Below, one piece after another: positions 17,441-26,523 of a DNA stretch of 64,000 nucleotides. Both the position numbers and the translations under genes were made by a program. The notes under the pieces are model-generated. The model was not told where the DNA came from, did no database searches, and worked only from the letters and a program-made list of their open reading frames with translations. Numbering within the stretch: position 1 is the first letter of the stretch; each line of letters begins with the position of its first letter. This DNA comes from Candidatus Nitrospira allomarina (lineage in GTDB: Bacteria > Nitrospirota > Nitrospiria > Nitrospirales > UBA8639): assembly GCF_032050975.1 (NCBI RefSeq), contig NZ_CP116967.1, forward strand, positions 4,089,001 to 4,153,000. Direction: 5' to 3'.

Positions 17441-17518
17441 ATGAAGAAATCTCATACGGAGACGGTTGACCAGACCTGGCGAACCATTTCCTATCATCCT
17501 ACTTCTTATTCATTCTGA
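17441..17518 (+). CDS. Possible 25-codon ORF in frame with the downstream methyltransferase
   Basis: An ATG at 17441 preceded by gaggag starts a 25-codon frame (M-K-K-S-H-T ... S-Y-S-F) ending in TGA at 17516-17518. The same frame then stays open to 18199 and encodes the methyltransferase with its N-terminal zinc ribbon. It may be a leader peptide, a coupled upstream ORF, or the true N-terminus of the methyltransferase cut off by a stop codon. Confidence 0.35.
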   Translation: MKKSHTETVDQTWRTISYHPTSYSF

Positions 17519-17587
17519 ATCCTCACACGGGAACCTATCACCATTTCTCCTGCCTGCCCACTGTGTTTCAAACCGCAATCCACATTA

Positions 17588-18199
17588 GTGGGAAACGACC
17601 GGTGCCGGGCATACTTCTCCTGCGGGCATTGTCGACTCATTTTCGTTCCACCCGTCTATTACATATCACCCGAACAGGAAAAGGATCACTACGACCACCA
17701 TGAAAACCATTCTGACGACCCGGGCTATCGAAAGTTTTTAAACCAATTAGCCGAACCACTCCACAATCGCCTGAGACCCCTTAGTTCCGGATTGGATTTT
17801 GGCTCTGGTCCCGGTCCAACCCTCGCGCTCATGCTTCAAGAATCCGGACATACCCTGTCGATTTACGACCCCTTTTATGCGTACAATCCTATTCTCCTGG
17901 AACAGACCTATGATTTCATCACAGCCACGGAAGTGGCCGAGCATCTTCACCATCCCGGACCGGAATTGGACCGGTTATGGGCCCGACTGAAGGTTGGCGG
18001 CATCTTGGGAATCATGACCCAACTGGCGCCATCCGATCGACCGTTTCTCGATTGGTATTACATCAAGGATCCCACGCATGTCTGCTTTTTTTTACACGAG
18101 ACCTGGGGATGGCTGAGCTCAAGATGGGGAGCGGAAATCATCTACTTGAAAAAGAATGTCGTCTTGTTTCGTAAACCGTCGCACTCCCAACCCGGATAG
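17588..18199 (+). CDS. Class I SAM-dependent methyltransferase with N-terminal zinc ribbon
   Basis: The Rossmann methyltransferase core has the SAM motif L-D-F-G-S-G-P-G-P-T, an acidic I-Y-D-P-F in motif II, T-A-T-E-V-A-E-H-L in motif IV and R-L-K-V-G-G-I-L-G. The first usable start is a GTG at 17588. However, in-frame sequence upstream (from about 17549) encodes C-P-L-C, which pairs with C-G-H-C just inside the GTG start to make a four-Cys zinc ribbon common in this family. No ATG, GTG or TTG lies between the in-frame TGA at 17516-17518 and the ribbon. The real start is therefore either non-standard (ATT or ATC) or upstream of that stop. The substrate is unknown. It is followed closely by a flavoprotein and another methyltransferase. 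Confidence 0.75.
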   Translation: MGNDRCRAYFSCGHCRLIFVPPVYYISPEQEKDHYDHHENHSDDPGYRKFLNQLAEPLHNRLRPLSSGLDFGSGPGPTLALMLQESGHTLSIYDPFYAYNPILLEQTYDFITATEVAEHLHHPGPELDRLWARLKVGGILGIMTQLAPSDRPFLDWYYIKDPTHVCFFLHETWGWLSSRWGAEIIYLKKNVVLFRKPSHSQPG

Positions 18200-18216
18200 A
18201 TCCTCACTCGCTCCAG

Positions 18217-19503
18217 ATGTTGCCTATGCCTTCCGACATCGACATCGCCATCATCGGCGCAGGAGCAGCAGGGCTGGCAGCCGGAATTTTCGCGGCGGAA
18301 ACGAACCCGAATCTCTCAATTGTCCTTCTGGACAGTGCGAAAACTATCGGGGCCAAGATCCTGGTTTCTGGAGGTGGACGCTGCAATGTCACCAACCAAC
18401 GTGTCACCGCTTCCGACTTCCACGGGAACAGAAAGTTGATTGACCGGATCCTTCGACGCTTCGACGAACAGGCCACCATTCGATGGTTTAGTTCTTTGGG
18501 GATCCCATTAAAAACCGAATCCACGGGAAAACTGTTTCCTGTGAGCAACAAAGCCCGAACAGTGCTCGATGGGCTCCTCAGGCGATGCGAGGCACTGCGC
18601 GTTGCTCTTTTGACTCACCACCTCGTTCAAGATCTGTCCAGAGAAGGGGAGGAGTTCTTAATCCAACATTCCCAGGGAACGCTTCAGGCTAAACGGGTCA
18701 TTCTCGCGACTGGCGGCCGGTCTCTTCCCAAAACCGGATCGGATGGATCAGGTTGGGGGTTGGCCCAACAGTTGGGGCATACCGTCACCGCCACCTATCC
18801 TGCCTTGGTACCTTTGCTCCTTGAGCCTTCGTTTTTCCATGCCACCCTTTCGGGTATTTCTCATGACGTAACGCTCACCACTACCATTGCGGGAAAAACC
18901 TTCGATCGACGCACCGGCAGCTTATTGTGGACACATTTCGGCATCAGTGGACCGGTGGTCTTGGATGCCAGCCGGGTTTGGGTTCGCGCAGCCGCAAAGG
19001 GAGAAGCTGTCCGCCTTCATCTCCATTGCTTTCCTCACCTCACCAACCAGGATGTGGAGAAATGGCTCATGCAGGCCGCTTCCCTCCCCGGGCGAAAACT
19101 TGTTCCCACACTGTTAGCCGAGCGGTTACCCGCGCGTGTAGCCGGCACGCTGGCCGGCATTCAAAAACCTGGGCTTTCTGACACTCCAATTAACCTCTTG
19201 TCCAAAGAAGCCCGCCGCAATCTGGTCCGGACACTCACCAATCTTGACCTTCCCATCATCGGATCACGCGGATGGAACTTTGCGGAAGTCACGGCCGGAG
19301 GTGTCCCCCTGGAAGAAATATCTGCCCATTCCATGGGCTCTCGGCCCATGCCTGGAATCTATGTGATTGGAGAAATGTTGGACTGCGATGGCCGCATCGG
19401 CGGATTTAATTTTCAATGGGCCTGGGCAACAGGGTATCTGGCCGGATGCCATGCGGCCGTGGATATCATGAAACGACCAGCAGCAGCAGAGGGACAGCGA
19501 TGA
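18217..19503 (+). CDS. HI0933-type (BaiN/YhiN) FAD-dependent oxidoreductase
   Basis: Flavoprotein of the HI0933 family, 428 aa, near the usual 400. The N-terminal dinucleotide-binding motif is I-I-G-A-G-A-A-G-L-A-A-G. It is followed by the family sequence K-I-L-V-S-G-G-G-R-C-N-V-T-N, then A-T-G-G-R-S-L-P-K-T-G-S-D-G in the middle. The C-terminal motif T-A-G-G-V-P with G-E-M-L-D-C-D-G-R-I-G-G-F-N-F-Q closes the FAD site. Substrates of this family are poorly known; members have been linked to 3-dehydro bile acid or other ene reductions. The start is ATG 18217, or ATG 18226 just before the domain. Its stop overlaps the next ATG (ATGA), so it is translationally coupled to the methyltransferase at 19500. 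Confidence 0.9.
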   Translation: MLPMPSDIDIAIIGAGAAGLAAGIFAAETNPNLSIVLLDSAKTIGAKILVSGGGRCNVTNQRVTASDFHGNRKLIDRILRRFDEQATIRWFSSLGIPLKTESTGKLFPVSNKARTVLDGLLRRCEALRVALLTHHLVQDLSREGEEFLIQHSQGTLQAKRVILATGGRSLPKTGSDGSGWGLAQQLGHTVTATYPALVPLLLEPSFFHATLSGISHDVTLTTTIAGKTFDRRTGSLLWTHFGISGPVVLDASRVWVRAAAKGEAVRLHLHCFPHLTNQDVEKWLMQAASLPGRKLVPTLLAERLPARVAGTLAGIQKPGLSDTPINLLSKEARRNLVRTLTNLDLPIIGSRGWNFAEVTAGGVPLEEISAHSMGSRPMPGIYVIGEMLDCDGRIGGFNFQWAWATGYLAGCHAAVDIMKRPAAAEGQR

Positions 19504-20285
19504 ATCGGTATATTTTCGACAACAAATCTGAAGAGCGGGAATTTCAACGATTACAATTGGTCGAAGCCGCGAACGATCCCGTTACCATCAGGCTATTGGA
19601 AGAAACGGGGATTCAACCGGGTTGGCACTGTCTGGAGTTAGGCGCAGGGGCAGGCTCCATCCTGCGTTGGCTGGGAAATCGCGTGGGGCCGACGGGACGG
19701 GCTGTGGGTGTCGACAAGAAAATCGCGTATCTTCGCAAGGATGATTCTCCGCCTATTCAGATTTATCAAGGCTCATTTCTTGATGTCCCCTTAGAACAAG
19801 CCTTTGATCTCCTTCATGGCCGGTATGTCCTGATTCATAATCAAGAAGAGAGGACCATGTTGGAAAAGATGTATTCTCTCCTCAAGCCAGGAGGCTGGGC
19901 CCTCTTCGAAGAACCGGACTTTACCTCGGCGACATTGCCGGACCGGGAGCAGGAGACACCCCAAGGGAGGGTGAACCGAGCCATTTGTCAGATGTTCATC
20001 AATCTCGGATTAGATCCGGCCTATGCCCTCCGGCTTCCGCACAAACTGCAAGAAGCAGGATACCATATCGTCAGAGTTCAATCCCTCATGCATCTCTGTC
20101 CTGGAAATTCGCCAATGGCGAAAGTGATGGCGGAATCTGCGATGGTACTCGAACAGGAATATTCAAAGACCGGCTTTTGCTCACCTCAAGACATTCAAGA
20201 GTATGTCAGACTCTCACAGGACTCCACCCATTGGACGCTGTACCATTCCACCACCTCCGTGATTGCTCGAAAGCCCATCATCTGA
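19500..20285 (+). CDS. Class I SAM-dependent methyltransferase
   Basis: 261-residue methyltransferase with the SAM-binding motif L-E-L-G-A-G-A-G-S-I-L-R-W-L, acidic V-G-V-D-K-K, the motif IV region L-L-H-G-R-Y-V-L-I-H, and L-L-K-P-G-G-W-A-L-F-E-E-P. It resembles the UbiE/small-molecule methyltransferase type. The ATG at 19500 overlaps the stop of the flavoprotein gene in an ATGA arrangement, indicating coupling; the frame is open further upstream but that would lie inside the preceding gene. The pairing with the HI0933-type flavoprotein suggests a shared modification step, with no substrate clue. Confidence 0.85.
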   Translation: MNRYIFDNKSEEREFQRLQLVEAANDPVTIRLLEETGIQPGWHCLELGAGAGSILRWLGNRVGPTGRAVGVDKKIAYLRKDDSPPIQIYQGSFLDVPLEQAFDLLHGRYVLIHNQEERTMLEKMYSLLKPGGWALFEEPDFTSATLPDREQETPQGRVNRAICQMFINLGLDPAYALRLPHKLQEAGYHIVRVQSLMHLCPGNSPMAKVMAESAMVLEQEYSKTGFCSPQDIQEYVRLSQDSTHWTLYHSTTSVIARKPII

Positions 20286-20645
20286 TTTCACACAGCGTAC
20301 CCATTCACACACGTGCAATGGGCTCGCATGCATTTTTCCGTTTCCTCTGTCTGCTCCATAAAATCAATGTCTACAATGGGTGCGAAGGTGAATCCTCTGT
20401 AGACATTTTGATTGACCGTCCCTCCTTCCTGGTCAGACACACTCCAATCACTCTTTCCATTTTTCCTATTTATTTTCAGGACTGTTTTCCAAAAGAGGGC
20501 CATATTCCCTTATTAGCCCATCAAGGCACACTGGTTGCAAGATACTGATGGTTATGAATGCTTCACACCATACAGAAGTATTCGGATGTTTTTTTTGGGC
20601 AGAGATACCATTTCACTGCATACGAGGCCTCAAGGAGGATTCGCC
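20286..20645. other. Intergenic stretch
   Basis: About 360 bases that must hold the promoter of the response regulator gene. I see no gene or repeat. Confidence 0.4.
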
Positions 20646-21104
20646 ATGAACACGAATTTCGTACCAGACACGACTCAACGAACTGCAGGAATGTTTTCCG
20701 GCCAGAGCTATCGGGGCGGAGTCCTGGTCATTGATGATGAAACCGCCATTTGCAAAGTCGTTCGAATGGCCTTGGAAAAAGACGGCTACTACGTGGTGGA
20801 CGCGGAAGACGGCGCGCAAGCTATCCGCATCCTCAACGAAGGAGAGCATCCAATGGTCATTGATGTCATTATCACGGATATTCGGATGCCCAACATCAAT
20901 GGCATTGAAGCCATAAAATATTTTCAACGGGAATACCCCAGCGTGCCGTTGATCGTCTTAACCGGGTTTCCCGATATCGATCTGGCCACACAGCTCATGA
21001 AACAAGGAATTACCGATTATCTGGTCAAGCCGGTCGATCGGAAAAAATTACATACCGCTGTGGCCAATGCCATAGCTTCCCGACACCTCAACTGGTTTGC
21101 TTGA
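20646..21104 (+). CDS. Single-domain response regulator
   Basis: 152-residue receiver-only protein. The acidic pocket D30-D31-E32 is in V-L-V-I-D-D-E-T. The phosphoacceptor is D78 in I-I-T-D-I-R-M-P, the switch Thr is T106 in V-L-T-G, and the conserved Lys is K128 in L-V-K-P. No DNA-binding or enzymatic output domain follows, so it acts through protein contacts or phosphorelay, CheY-like. The start at 20646 is set by caaggagg seven or so bases upstream; a longer frame back to 20535 lacks one. No histidine kinase is adjacent. Confidence 0.9.
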   Translation: MNTNFVPDTTQRTAGMFSGQSYRGGVLVIDDETAICKVVRMALEKDGYYVVDAEDGAQAIRILNEGEHPMVIDVIITDIRMPNINGIEAIKYFQREYPSVPLIVLTGFPDIDLATQLMKQGITDYLVKPVDRKKLHTAVANAIASRHLNWFA

Positions 21105-21261
21105 GGTGGTTTTGGCATTTTCGGGGTGGTCTGGAAGAAAAGCCTTTCCCTCGCTCCTCTAAGCGAAGCCAGGGATTCGAAGAGGCCGTTTTTTGGCATT
21201 ACCTATTCCTAGCATTCTTTTACCATTTTAGCTTTATCCTTCCCGCGAATTCGGGCATAAT

Positions 21262-22362
21262 GTGGTATTCTTTATTCCTAACATTATGACCTTCCTTGAT
21301 CATCTTTTTGATATCCTGCCAATCTTTCTACCAATCTTATTGGTCCTCGCACTGGTCAGTACAGGGTTATGGGTGGCCCATTGGTTCTTCTTTCGCCGCA
21401 ATGGCGGCCTGAAGGAGGAAGACCGATTTTCAGCCCGTGTGGGGATGTTGCTACTGGTGGGAGTCGGGATTGTTCTCATTCTGCTGGCCCTTCCTGTCGA
21501 CAAAGAAACTCACAAAGAACTTTTTCAGCTATTAGCGCTGTTGATCACCGCGGTCATTACCCTTTCTTCCACGACCTTCGTCTCCAATGCCTTAGCGGGC
21601 TTTATGCTGCGAGGCATGAAAAGCTTTCGGTTAGGAGATTTCCTTCGCGTGGAAAATCAATTCGGTCGGATCACAGAACGGGGATTGTTTCACACGGAAA
21701 TTCAAACAGAAGAACGCGACCTCACGACTCTTCCTAACTTATTTTTAGTTTCTCACCCGATTACCGTGCTTCGTTCATCCGGCACAATTGTCTCCGCCAC
21801 GGTGTCGTTAGGATATGACATTTCCCACAAGACCATTGAAAGACTCCTTTCGAATGCCGCTCTTGCCGCAAACCTCAAAGACCCGTTTGTCCACATTATG
21901 GAACTCGGGGATTATTCCGTGACCTATCGAGTCTCCGGATTTTTAAGTGAGGTCAAACAATTGCTCAGTGCACGGTCGAACCTTCGCGCACAGATGCTCA
22001 CCACGCTGCATGGTGCGGGAATCGAAATTGTTTCCCCTGTGGTCATGAATCAACGCCGGCTGGAGGATGGCATTCAAGTCTTGCCGCCCCAATCCTCCGA
22101 ATTGCCGTATGCAGAAGAAAAGATCGTGGAGAATAATCCTGAATCACTGATTTTTGACAAAGCCGATGCCATGGCACAGATAGAGGCGCTAAAAGAGCAG
22201 CGTGAAGCAATTCGAGAGGAAATTACTGTTTTGGAAGGTCAAGCCAAATCAAAAAAAGAACACATTGGCCCCTGGATTGAACAAAGGATCACGCGCATTC
22301 GACAGGAAGAAGAGCGTCTCTCCCTCCAGATTCAGCAAGCCGAAGCAGCAAAAATTGAGTAA
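21262..22362 (+). CDS. MscS-family mechanosensitive channel
   Basis: Inner-membrane small-conductance mechanosensitive channel homologue that would open on osmotic downshock. Three membrane helices are visible (about residues 12-35, 58-78 and 88-112). They lead into the pore-to-beta transition N-A-L-A-G-F-M-L-R with G-D-F-L-R-V and G-R-I-T-E-R-G-L-F, then the beta domain with N-L-F-L-V-S. A long charged coiled-coil C-terminus (300-366) is an addition to the basic fold. The start could be the GTG at 21262 or the ATG at 21286, with neither preceded by a clear Shine-Dalgarno. Confidence 0.85.
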   Translation: MVFFIPNIMTFLDHLFDILPIFLPILLVLALVSTGLWVAHWFFFRRNGGLKEEDRFSARVGMLLLVGVGIVLILLALPVDKETHKELFQLLALLITAVITLSSTTFVSNALAGFMLRGMKSFRLGDFLRVENQFGRITERGLFHTEIQTEERDLTTLPNLFLVSHPITVLRSSGTIVSATVSLGYDISHKTIERLLSNAALAANLKDPFVHIMELGDYSVTYRVSGFLSEVKQLLSARSNLRAQMLTTLHGAGIEIVSPVVMNQRRLEDGIQVLPPQSSELPYAEEKIVENNPESLIFDKADAMAQIEALKEQREAIREEITVLEGQAKSKKEHIGPWIEQRITRIRQEEERLSLQIQQAEAAKIE

Positions 22363-22437
22363 GTTCACCAGAAATCCCTCACATCACCAGTACTCATTTC
22401 AAAGGTTCCATCCTTCCCTGATTAGGAATGATCAAGC

Positions 22438-22851
22438 TCAGCCATCCTCTTCAGCTATTTTGAGGTCCTTCGCTACCGTTTTGAAGTAGGCCAAAAGGTC
22501 TCGCACCGATATGATACCGACAATGTCTCCATTGTCTCCGGTGACGGCCAAGTGGCGAATCTTGCGATCGGCCATGAGATCCCGGGCATAATGGACAGAC
22601 ATTTTCCTGTCTACGGTAATGATCGGACTGGACATCAGCTCCTTCACCTTTAAGCGTTCAATTTGGCCAGGGTGTTCCGCTACTGCCCGCACGACATCGG
22701 TTTCCGTTACAATCCCGGAAAATTCAGACTCCTGCTTCACCAACAAGGACCCAATTCGCTGGTTATGCATATGTGTAGCCGCTTCCTGGATGCTGGCATC
22801 TTCAGTCACAAAACTCAGATTCCGTGTCATGAATTGCCCAATCGTGGCCAT
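22438..22851 (-). CDS. Two-CBS-domain protein
   Basis: Stand-alone protein of two CBS domains (137 aa), a small-ligand sensor module that usually binds adenine nucleotides. Domain one (about 7-62) contains G-S-L-L-V and G-I-V-T-E-T-D-V-V-R. Domain two (about 70-127) contains M-S-S-P-I-I-T-V and G-I-I-S-V-R-D-L-L. An aggaggga Shine-Dalgarno precedes the ATG. It is convergent with the MscS gene about 75 bases away. The partner regulated by it is unknown. Confidence 0.9.
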   Translation of the reverse strand: MATIGQFMTRNLSFVTEDASIQEAATHMHNQRIGSLLVKQESEFSGIVTETDVVRAVAEHPGQIERLKVKELMSSPIITVDRKMSVHYARDLMADRKIRHLAVTGDNGDIVGIISVRDLLAYFKTVAKDLKIAEEDG

Positions 22852-23712
22852 GTCTCTTCCCTCCTGCTTCTAAATTGAAAAAGTCTATTGTGAAGTAAAT
22901 GCCAAAAAAGATCCAGATTAAAAACGTTTCCGCTTCCCATTAATCTTTAACCATAACAAGCGAAGCGTTCGTCGTATCAGCGAATTCCACTCTCGTTTTT
23001 CTTTAACCCACAAGCACGGGCCACTCCATCACGATAGCGAAGCCAAAGGAGAAGTGTTTTTTTAATGGCGGCCAGAATTTAATCTTGATGGGAACGAGTA
23101 GCCGAATAGTGGTCCACCATCGCATAGGCATCATGACGATGACCGGTTTCCTTGGTATCGCACAAGTAGATGCGTCGGGGGTATTAGTTGAACCTGCATA
23201 AGATTTCTTGATTGGAATTGAATTCGTTCACTCTTTCCGGTCAATTATACCGCTTTATGCAAGATTAGCCCGCACCAACAATCCCTCTTGATCATCAGGC
23301 TTCTACTGAACCCAAGACCTATAGCCACCCAAAAAGGTCAAAGGTAAGCGTTGTCAATATCCACGAGTAAAATATTTAATCCCCAATCATTAAGCGCATT
23401 CCTAATATACAGCGATTAATCCGTCCACTTCCAAATACGACAAGTTTAAGAGGTGACACGCTTGATGTGAAAAATATTAAAAAGGGTGAACCCTTTTAGG
23501 AAGAACAAAGCGGAGTTCCCCCCGGTAAGTTGGTAGCACTTTCAAATGAATTATCTAATCACATTTTCGCGTGCCTCCCCCTCAGTATGCTCAGGGAGTA
23601 CCCTGCGCTTTTTTTCATGAAGCCATCTGGACCTGGAAGACTTTTCAAAATGGCTCCCAAAGCGTCGCAGGTCTTATCCGCATCCGAAAGACCCAGGAAA
23701 AACTAACTTTTC
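22852..23712. other. AT-rich stretch with a gene remnant
   Basis: Low-GC DNA without an intact gene. It holds the 140-bp remnant at 23011-23150 (listed separately). The rest shows stop codons in all frames and no further family signal that I can see. Confidence 0.5.
23011..23150 (-). pseudogene. 140-bp remnant of the diiron-protein gene at 25771
   Basis: This segment matches 25790-25929, the 3' coding part of the heme-oxygenase-like gene, base for base over most of its length with about 15 mismatches and no indel visible by eye. The match stops sharply after gaccggtttc on one side and near the Cys-Gly codons of the C-terminus on the other. Both copies point the same way, so they form direct repeats about 2.8 kb apart flanking a lipoprotein gene and a dead IS3-family element. 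Confidence 0.8.
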
Positions 23713-24144
23713 TCAATAACCACTAACCAAATACCCTTTTTCAGAGAGGCAAGCTTGAAACCGCTGGTCTTCAGCTTGCCCGCTTTGATAAAGCGCACCC
23801 AATGCCCCAATCAAACCAATCACTTTCCCAACAGATTTTCCAGCTTGGGCTCCAGTGCTGTTATCAGCCTTGGTAACTAAATCAGACATGCTGCCAGCCT
23901 CTCGGCCTGCATTCCCAAAAGTCTCTTGGGATTGGTTAATCAGATCTAACGTCTCTTGCAGAGATAGGGTTGTTTTTGCCTGACAATATGCAATAGCCTC
24001 TTGTTCGCCCCCCTTAGAAAAATTCTCAGCCATGGGCTTTACGACAGGGTGATGGCTACAACCCATTATTAGCCCAAGAATCATTGAGGAAATCCATCCC
24101 ATAAGAAATTTATTTTTCCATGATATGTTAGTGCTGTTTCTCAT
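23713..24144 (-). CDS. Small lipoprotein of unknown function
   Basis: 143-residue predicted lipoprotein. The N-terminus has basic residues, a hydrophobic core and a lipobox L-I-M-G-C. The mature part contains a helical segment with two Cys (Y-C-Q-A and Q-A-C-L-S), a Ser/Gln-rich middle, and a Gly-rich hydrophobic stretch (K-V-I-G-L-I-G-A-L-G-A-L) that could be an amphipathic or membrane-inserting helix. No family recognised. A strong Shine-Dalgarno (aaggaggga) precedes the ATG at 24144, so it looks expressed. It lies between the two direct-repeat copies described at 23011 and 25790. Confidence 0.65.
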   Translation of the reverse strand: MRNSTNISWKNKFLMGWISSMILGLIMGCSHHPVVKPMAENFSKGGEQEAIAYCQAKTTLSLQETLDLINQSQETFGNAGREAGSMSDLVTKADNSTGAQAGKSVGKVIGLIGALGALYQSGQAEDQRFQACLSEKGYLVSGY

Positions 24145-24724
24145 GGCCGTCCCTCCTTGGTAAATGGCTTTTTATCTCCTATATAGTTTCTAATTGCATA
24201 ACAAGTGCCCAGAGATGATGAGTCGAATTGCCTGTTACAAAATCAGCAATTTCCGTGTGATAAACATTTACAATTAAACAATTGGTATATGAATACGGTC
24301 ATTTCCCGGGCCAAAAGCCGTAAATAAGAAAACTAAAACGGTGTAGATAAAGTTTACATTTCCCTCCATTTGGTATGCCAAGCCTGGGCGTTCAATGCGC
24401 GAATCTATTGAAATTGGTAATAATGGCCAAAATATAATGAAGGCGTGTCTGCCGAAACATGATCCCGCCGACCGGAAATTGGCCGTTAATGATCGTCACG
24501 TTACCCAATAATCTATTTATGTATGTGCGTGGCGATAGATGATTGACCGAAATACTCAGAGGGACTTGGCGAACGAGGGGTGAGAGAATTGGGGCGGAGG
24601 TGGAGTGCTCCCCTAATTCTGGACCAGCGTTATGGTAGTGATTTGGGAATTGCAGCCAAAAAAGTAGGAAGCCCACACGCACGACGGCAACTGGCCAAGG
24701 TTGCTTGTGCCTAGGGGCTTCGGA
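24145..24724. other. AT-rich to mixed stretch upstream of IS remnant
   Basis: No confident gene. The right part (about 24390-24720) changes to higher GC and may be the left end of the dead IS element or another decayed mobile sequence. I could not define terminal inverted repeats. Confidence 0.35.
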
Positions 24725-25517
24725 CGCGAGGACCCGCGTGGCTCTGTTCGACGCTACGCTCCGGGCTGAACTATCGGGCGCGCAAAGTGCGACAGGATGT
24801 CCGACTAGTCAAAGTTTTGCGCGGAGTGATGACACGTTATCCGCAATGGGGGAATCGGTTAGCCGGAAGCTTTCTCCAAGGCCGTGGCGTGCCGGAGATC
24901 TCAAACGAATTTATCGAGTGAAGCAACAACAGGGGCTGGGCCTTCCGAGGCGGAAGCGCCGAAGAAAGTTCTGCACGGGAGGCACCGTACAGCCATGAGC
25001 GAAGACCCCACATGATGTCAGGAATTAGGATGTTTCCCACGATACCTATGCCGAGGGCGAACCCTTTCGTTGCCTGACGGTCACAGATGAAGCCACACGA
25101 TTTTGTTTGGCAATTGAAGTGGCCTCTTCATTGACCCATCGACAGGTCATCACCGTGTTGCAGCGGTTAAATGCTCGCAATGGACGCCCGCGGTATATCC
25201 GGAGTGAGAACGGCCCAGAATTCAGGGCCCAACACCTCACAACCTTTTTGAACGACCAGGAGATTATCCCGAGTCGGATCGAACCCGGCAAGCCCTGGCA
25301 GAATGGCAGCAACGAAAGTTTCAACGGCACATTGCGCCGTGAATGCCTCGATGCCGAACTCTTCCAGAGCTTACCAGAGGCCAGGGTGGTGATCGAGGAG
25401 TGGCGACGCCGATATAATGAAGAACGGCCACACAGTGCGCTCGGCTACCAGGTGTCCGCGGCTGTTTGGAGGAGCATTGATCCGGATAACCTAACATCCC
25501 AACTGGCCAGAGAATGA
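24725..25517 (+). pseudogene. Degenerate IS3-family transposase (OrfB, rve integrase)
   Basis: The product is readable only by changing frames. First come L-N-Y-R-A-R-K-V-R-Q-D with V-L-R-G-V-M-T-R-Y-P, then after a shift near 24895 G-L-G-L-P-R-R-K-R-R-R-K-F-C-T-G-G, then beyond a TAG near 25035 the rve core [10 protein letters not shown] to the end. The last part (25107-25517) is intact and shows [16 protein letters not shown] and [12 protein letters not shown], typical of IS3-group transposases. The second catalytic Asp of the DDE triad is replaced: S-E-N-G-P-E-F instead of the usual S-D-N-G-P-E-F. The element is dead. Confidence 0.85.
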
Positions 25518-25770
25518 GGCAGGTCAGAGGGAATCGGCAGGGTCGAGGTAGATAAAAGTATACCCCCTATTAATACTCCTAAAGGTTACTTCGGTTTAAC
25601 ATAAAGACCAGCGATTCCGTTGGCAATGTAGAATTTCAAAGAACTCAATCGCAGTTAGGCTAACCTCGCAACCACTCAAACAAAAACTTGATCGAACTTA
25701 ACAATAGTGGGATCCATAGGTTGAGTGGTTTTACGGGCAATGCCAGACTGCATATAACATTTTTAAAAAC

Positions 25771-26523
25771 TCACCCTTGCGTCAATCCGCAGGCCCGGGC
25801 CACTCCATCACGATAGCGAAGCCAAAGGTGAAGAGTTTTTTTAACCGCGGCCAGAATTTTATCCTGGTGAGAACGAGTGTCGGCATAGTGGATCACCATC
25901 GCATAGGCATCATGACGATGACCGGTTTCAACCATTTGATGCGCTCGGATGAGATCCATGGCTTGATGCGAGACCCCCTGATGCTGGACCAGGGGATGAT
26001 GTGTAATCTTTTCCTGAATATGCCGGGGAGCTTTGGATTTAACCGGATGGAGGAGTTCCTGACGATCATTGACGCTGCCTTCAACAAAAATCGTCAAAAC
26101 GGCGGCGTTTAAGACCCAATCAGAGCTATTAGAAATCCGATCCAACCAGGACCGATAGCGCTGGGTAGCAGGCAATAACCGAATCTTCTCAAATTCGCGT
26201 GAGCGAAACCCTAATCCCCCCATCATTCTCATAAAGAGTTGAGGATGTGAAGTCCCCAATGACAGCATCCCGGTATCTTCCTCATAAATATTTTCGGCTA
26301 ACATTTTTCGGACTTCTAACGGAGGATTTTGCCCGTGAATACGTGCCAGGAAAACGGGGAAGTCCCGGACATACACGGCGTACTCTTGTTGATAATGAAT
26401 TTTGAGTTGCGCTTTGGAGATGGTTGGCCCAACGAATTGAGGCCAGGCCCAATGATGTTTCTGAGTCATGAGATTCAGCAATTTCAGACGAAATTGCGCT
26501 GAAGATAGTTTCTTGATGGACAT
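25771..26523 (-). CDS. Heme-oxygenase-like diiron (TenA/PqqC/CADD-type) protein
   Basis: All-helical protein of the heme-oxygenase-like superfamily, similar to proteins annotated as iron-containing redox enzymes (CADD/TenA/PqqC relatives). Candidate metal ligands occur on the expected helices: H-Y-Q-Q-E-Y, E-N-I-Y-E-E-D-T-G, F-V-E-G-S and the C-terminal H-R-H-D-A-Y-A-M-V-I-H-Y. The reaction is unknown; relatives oxidise amino-acid side chains or small metabolites. I use the ATG at 26523 (M-S-I-K-K) rather than the one at 26559. Its C-terminal 140 bp is duplicated as a remnant at 23011-23150. Confidence 0.7.
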   Translation of the reverse strand: MSIKKLSSAQFRLKLLNLMTQKHHWAWPQFVGPTISKAQLKIHYQQEYAVYVRDFPVFLARIHGQNPPLEVRKMLAENIYEEDTGMLSLGTSHPQLFMRMMGGLGFRSREFEKIRLLPATQRYRSWLDRISNSSDWVLNAAVLTIFVEGSVNDRQELLHPVKSKAPRHIQEKITHHPLVQHQGVSHQAMDLIRAHQMVETGHRHDAYAMVIHYADTRSHQDKILAAVKKTLHLWLRYRDGVARACGLTQG

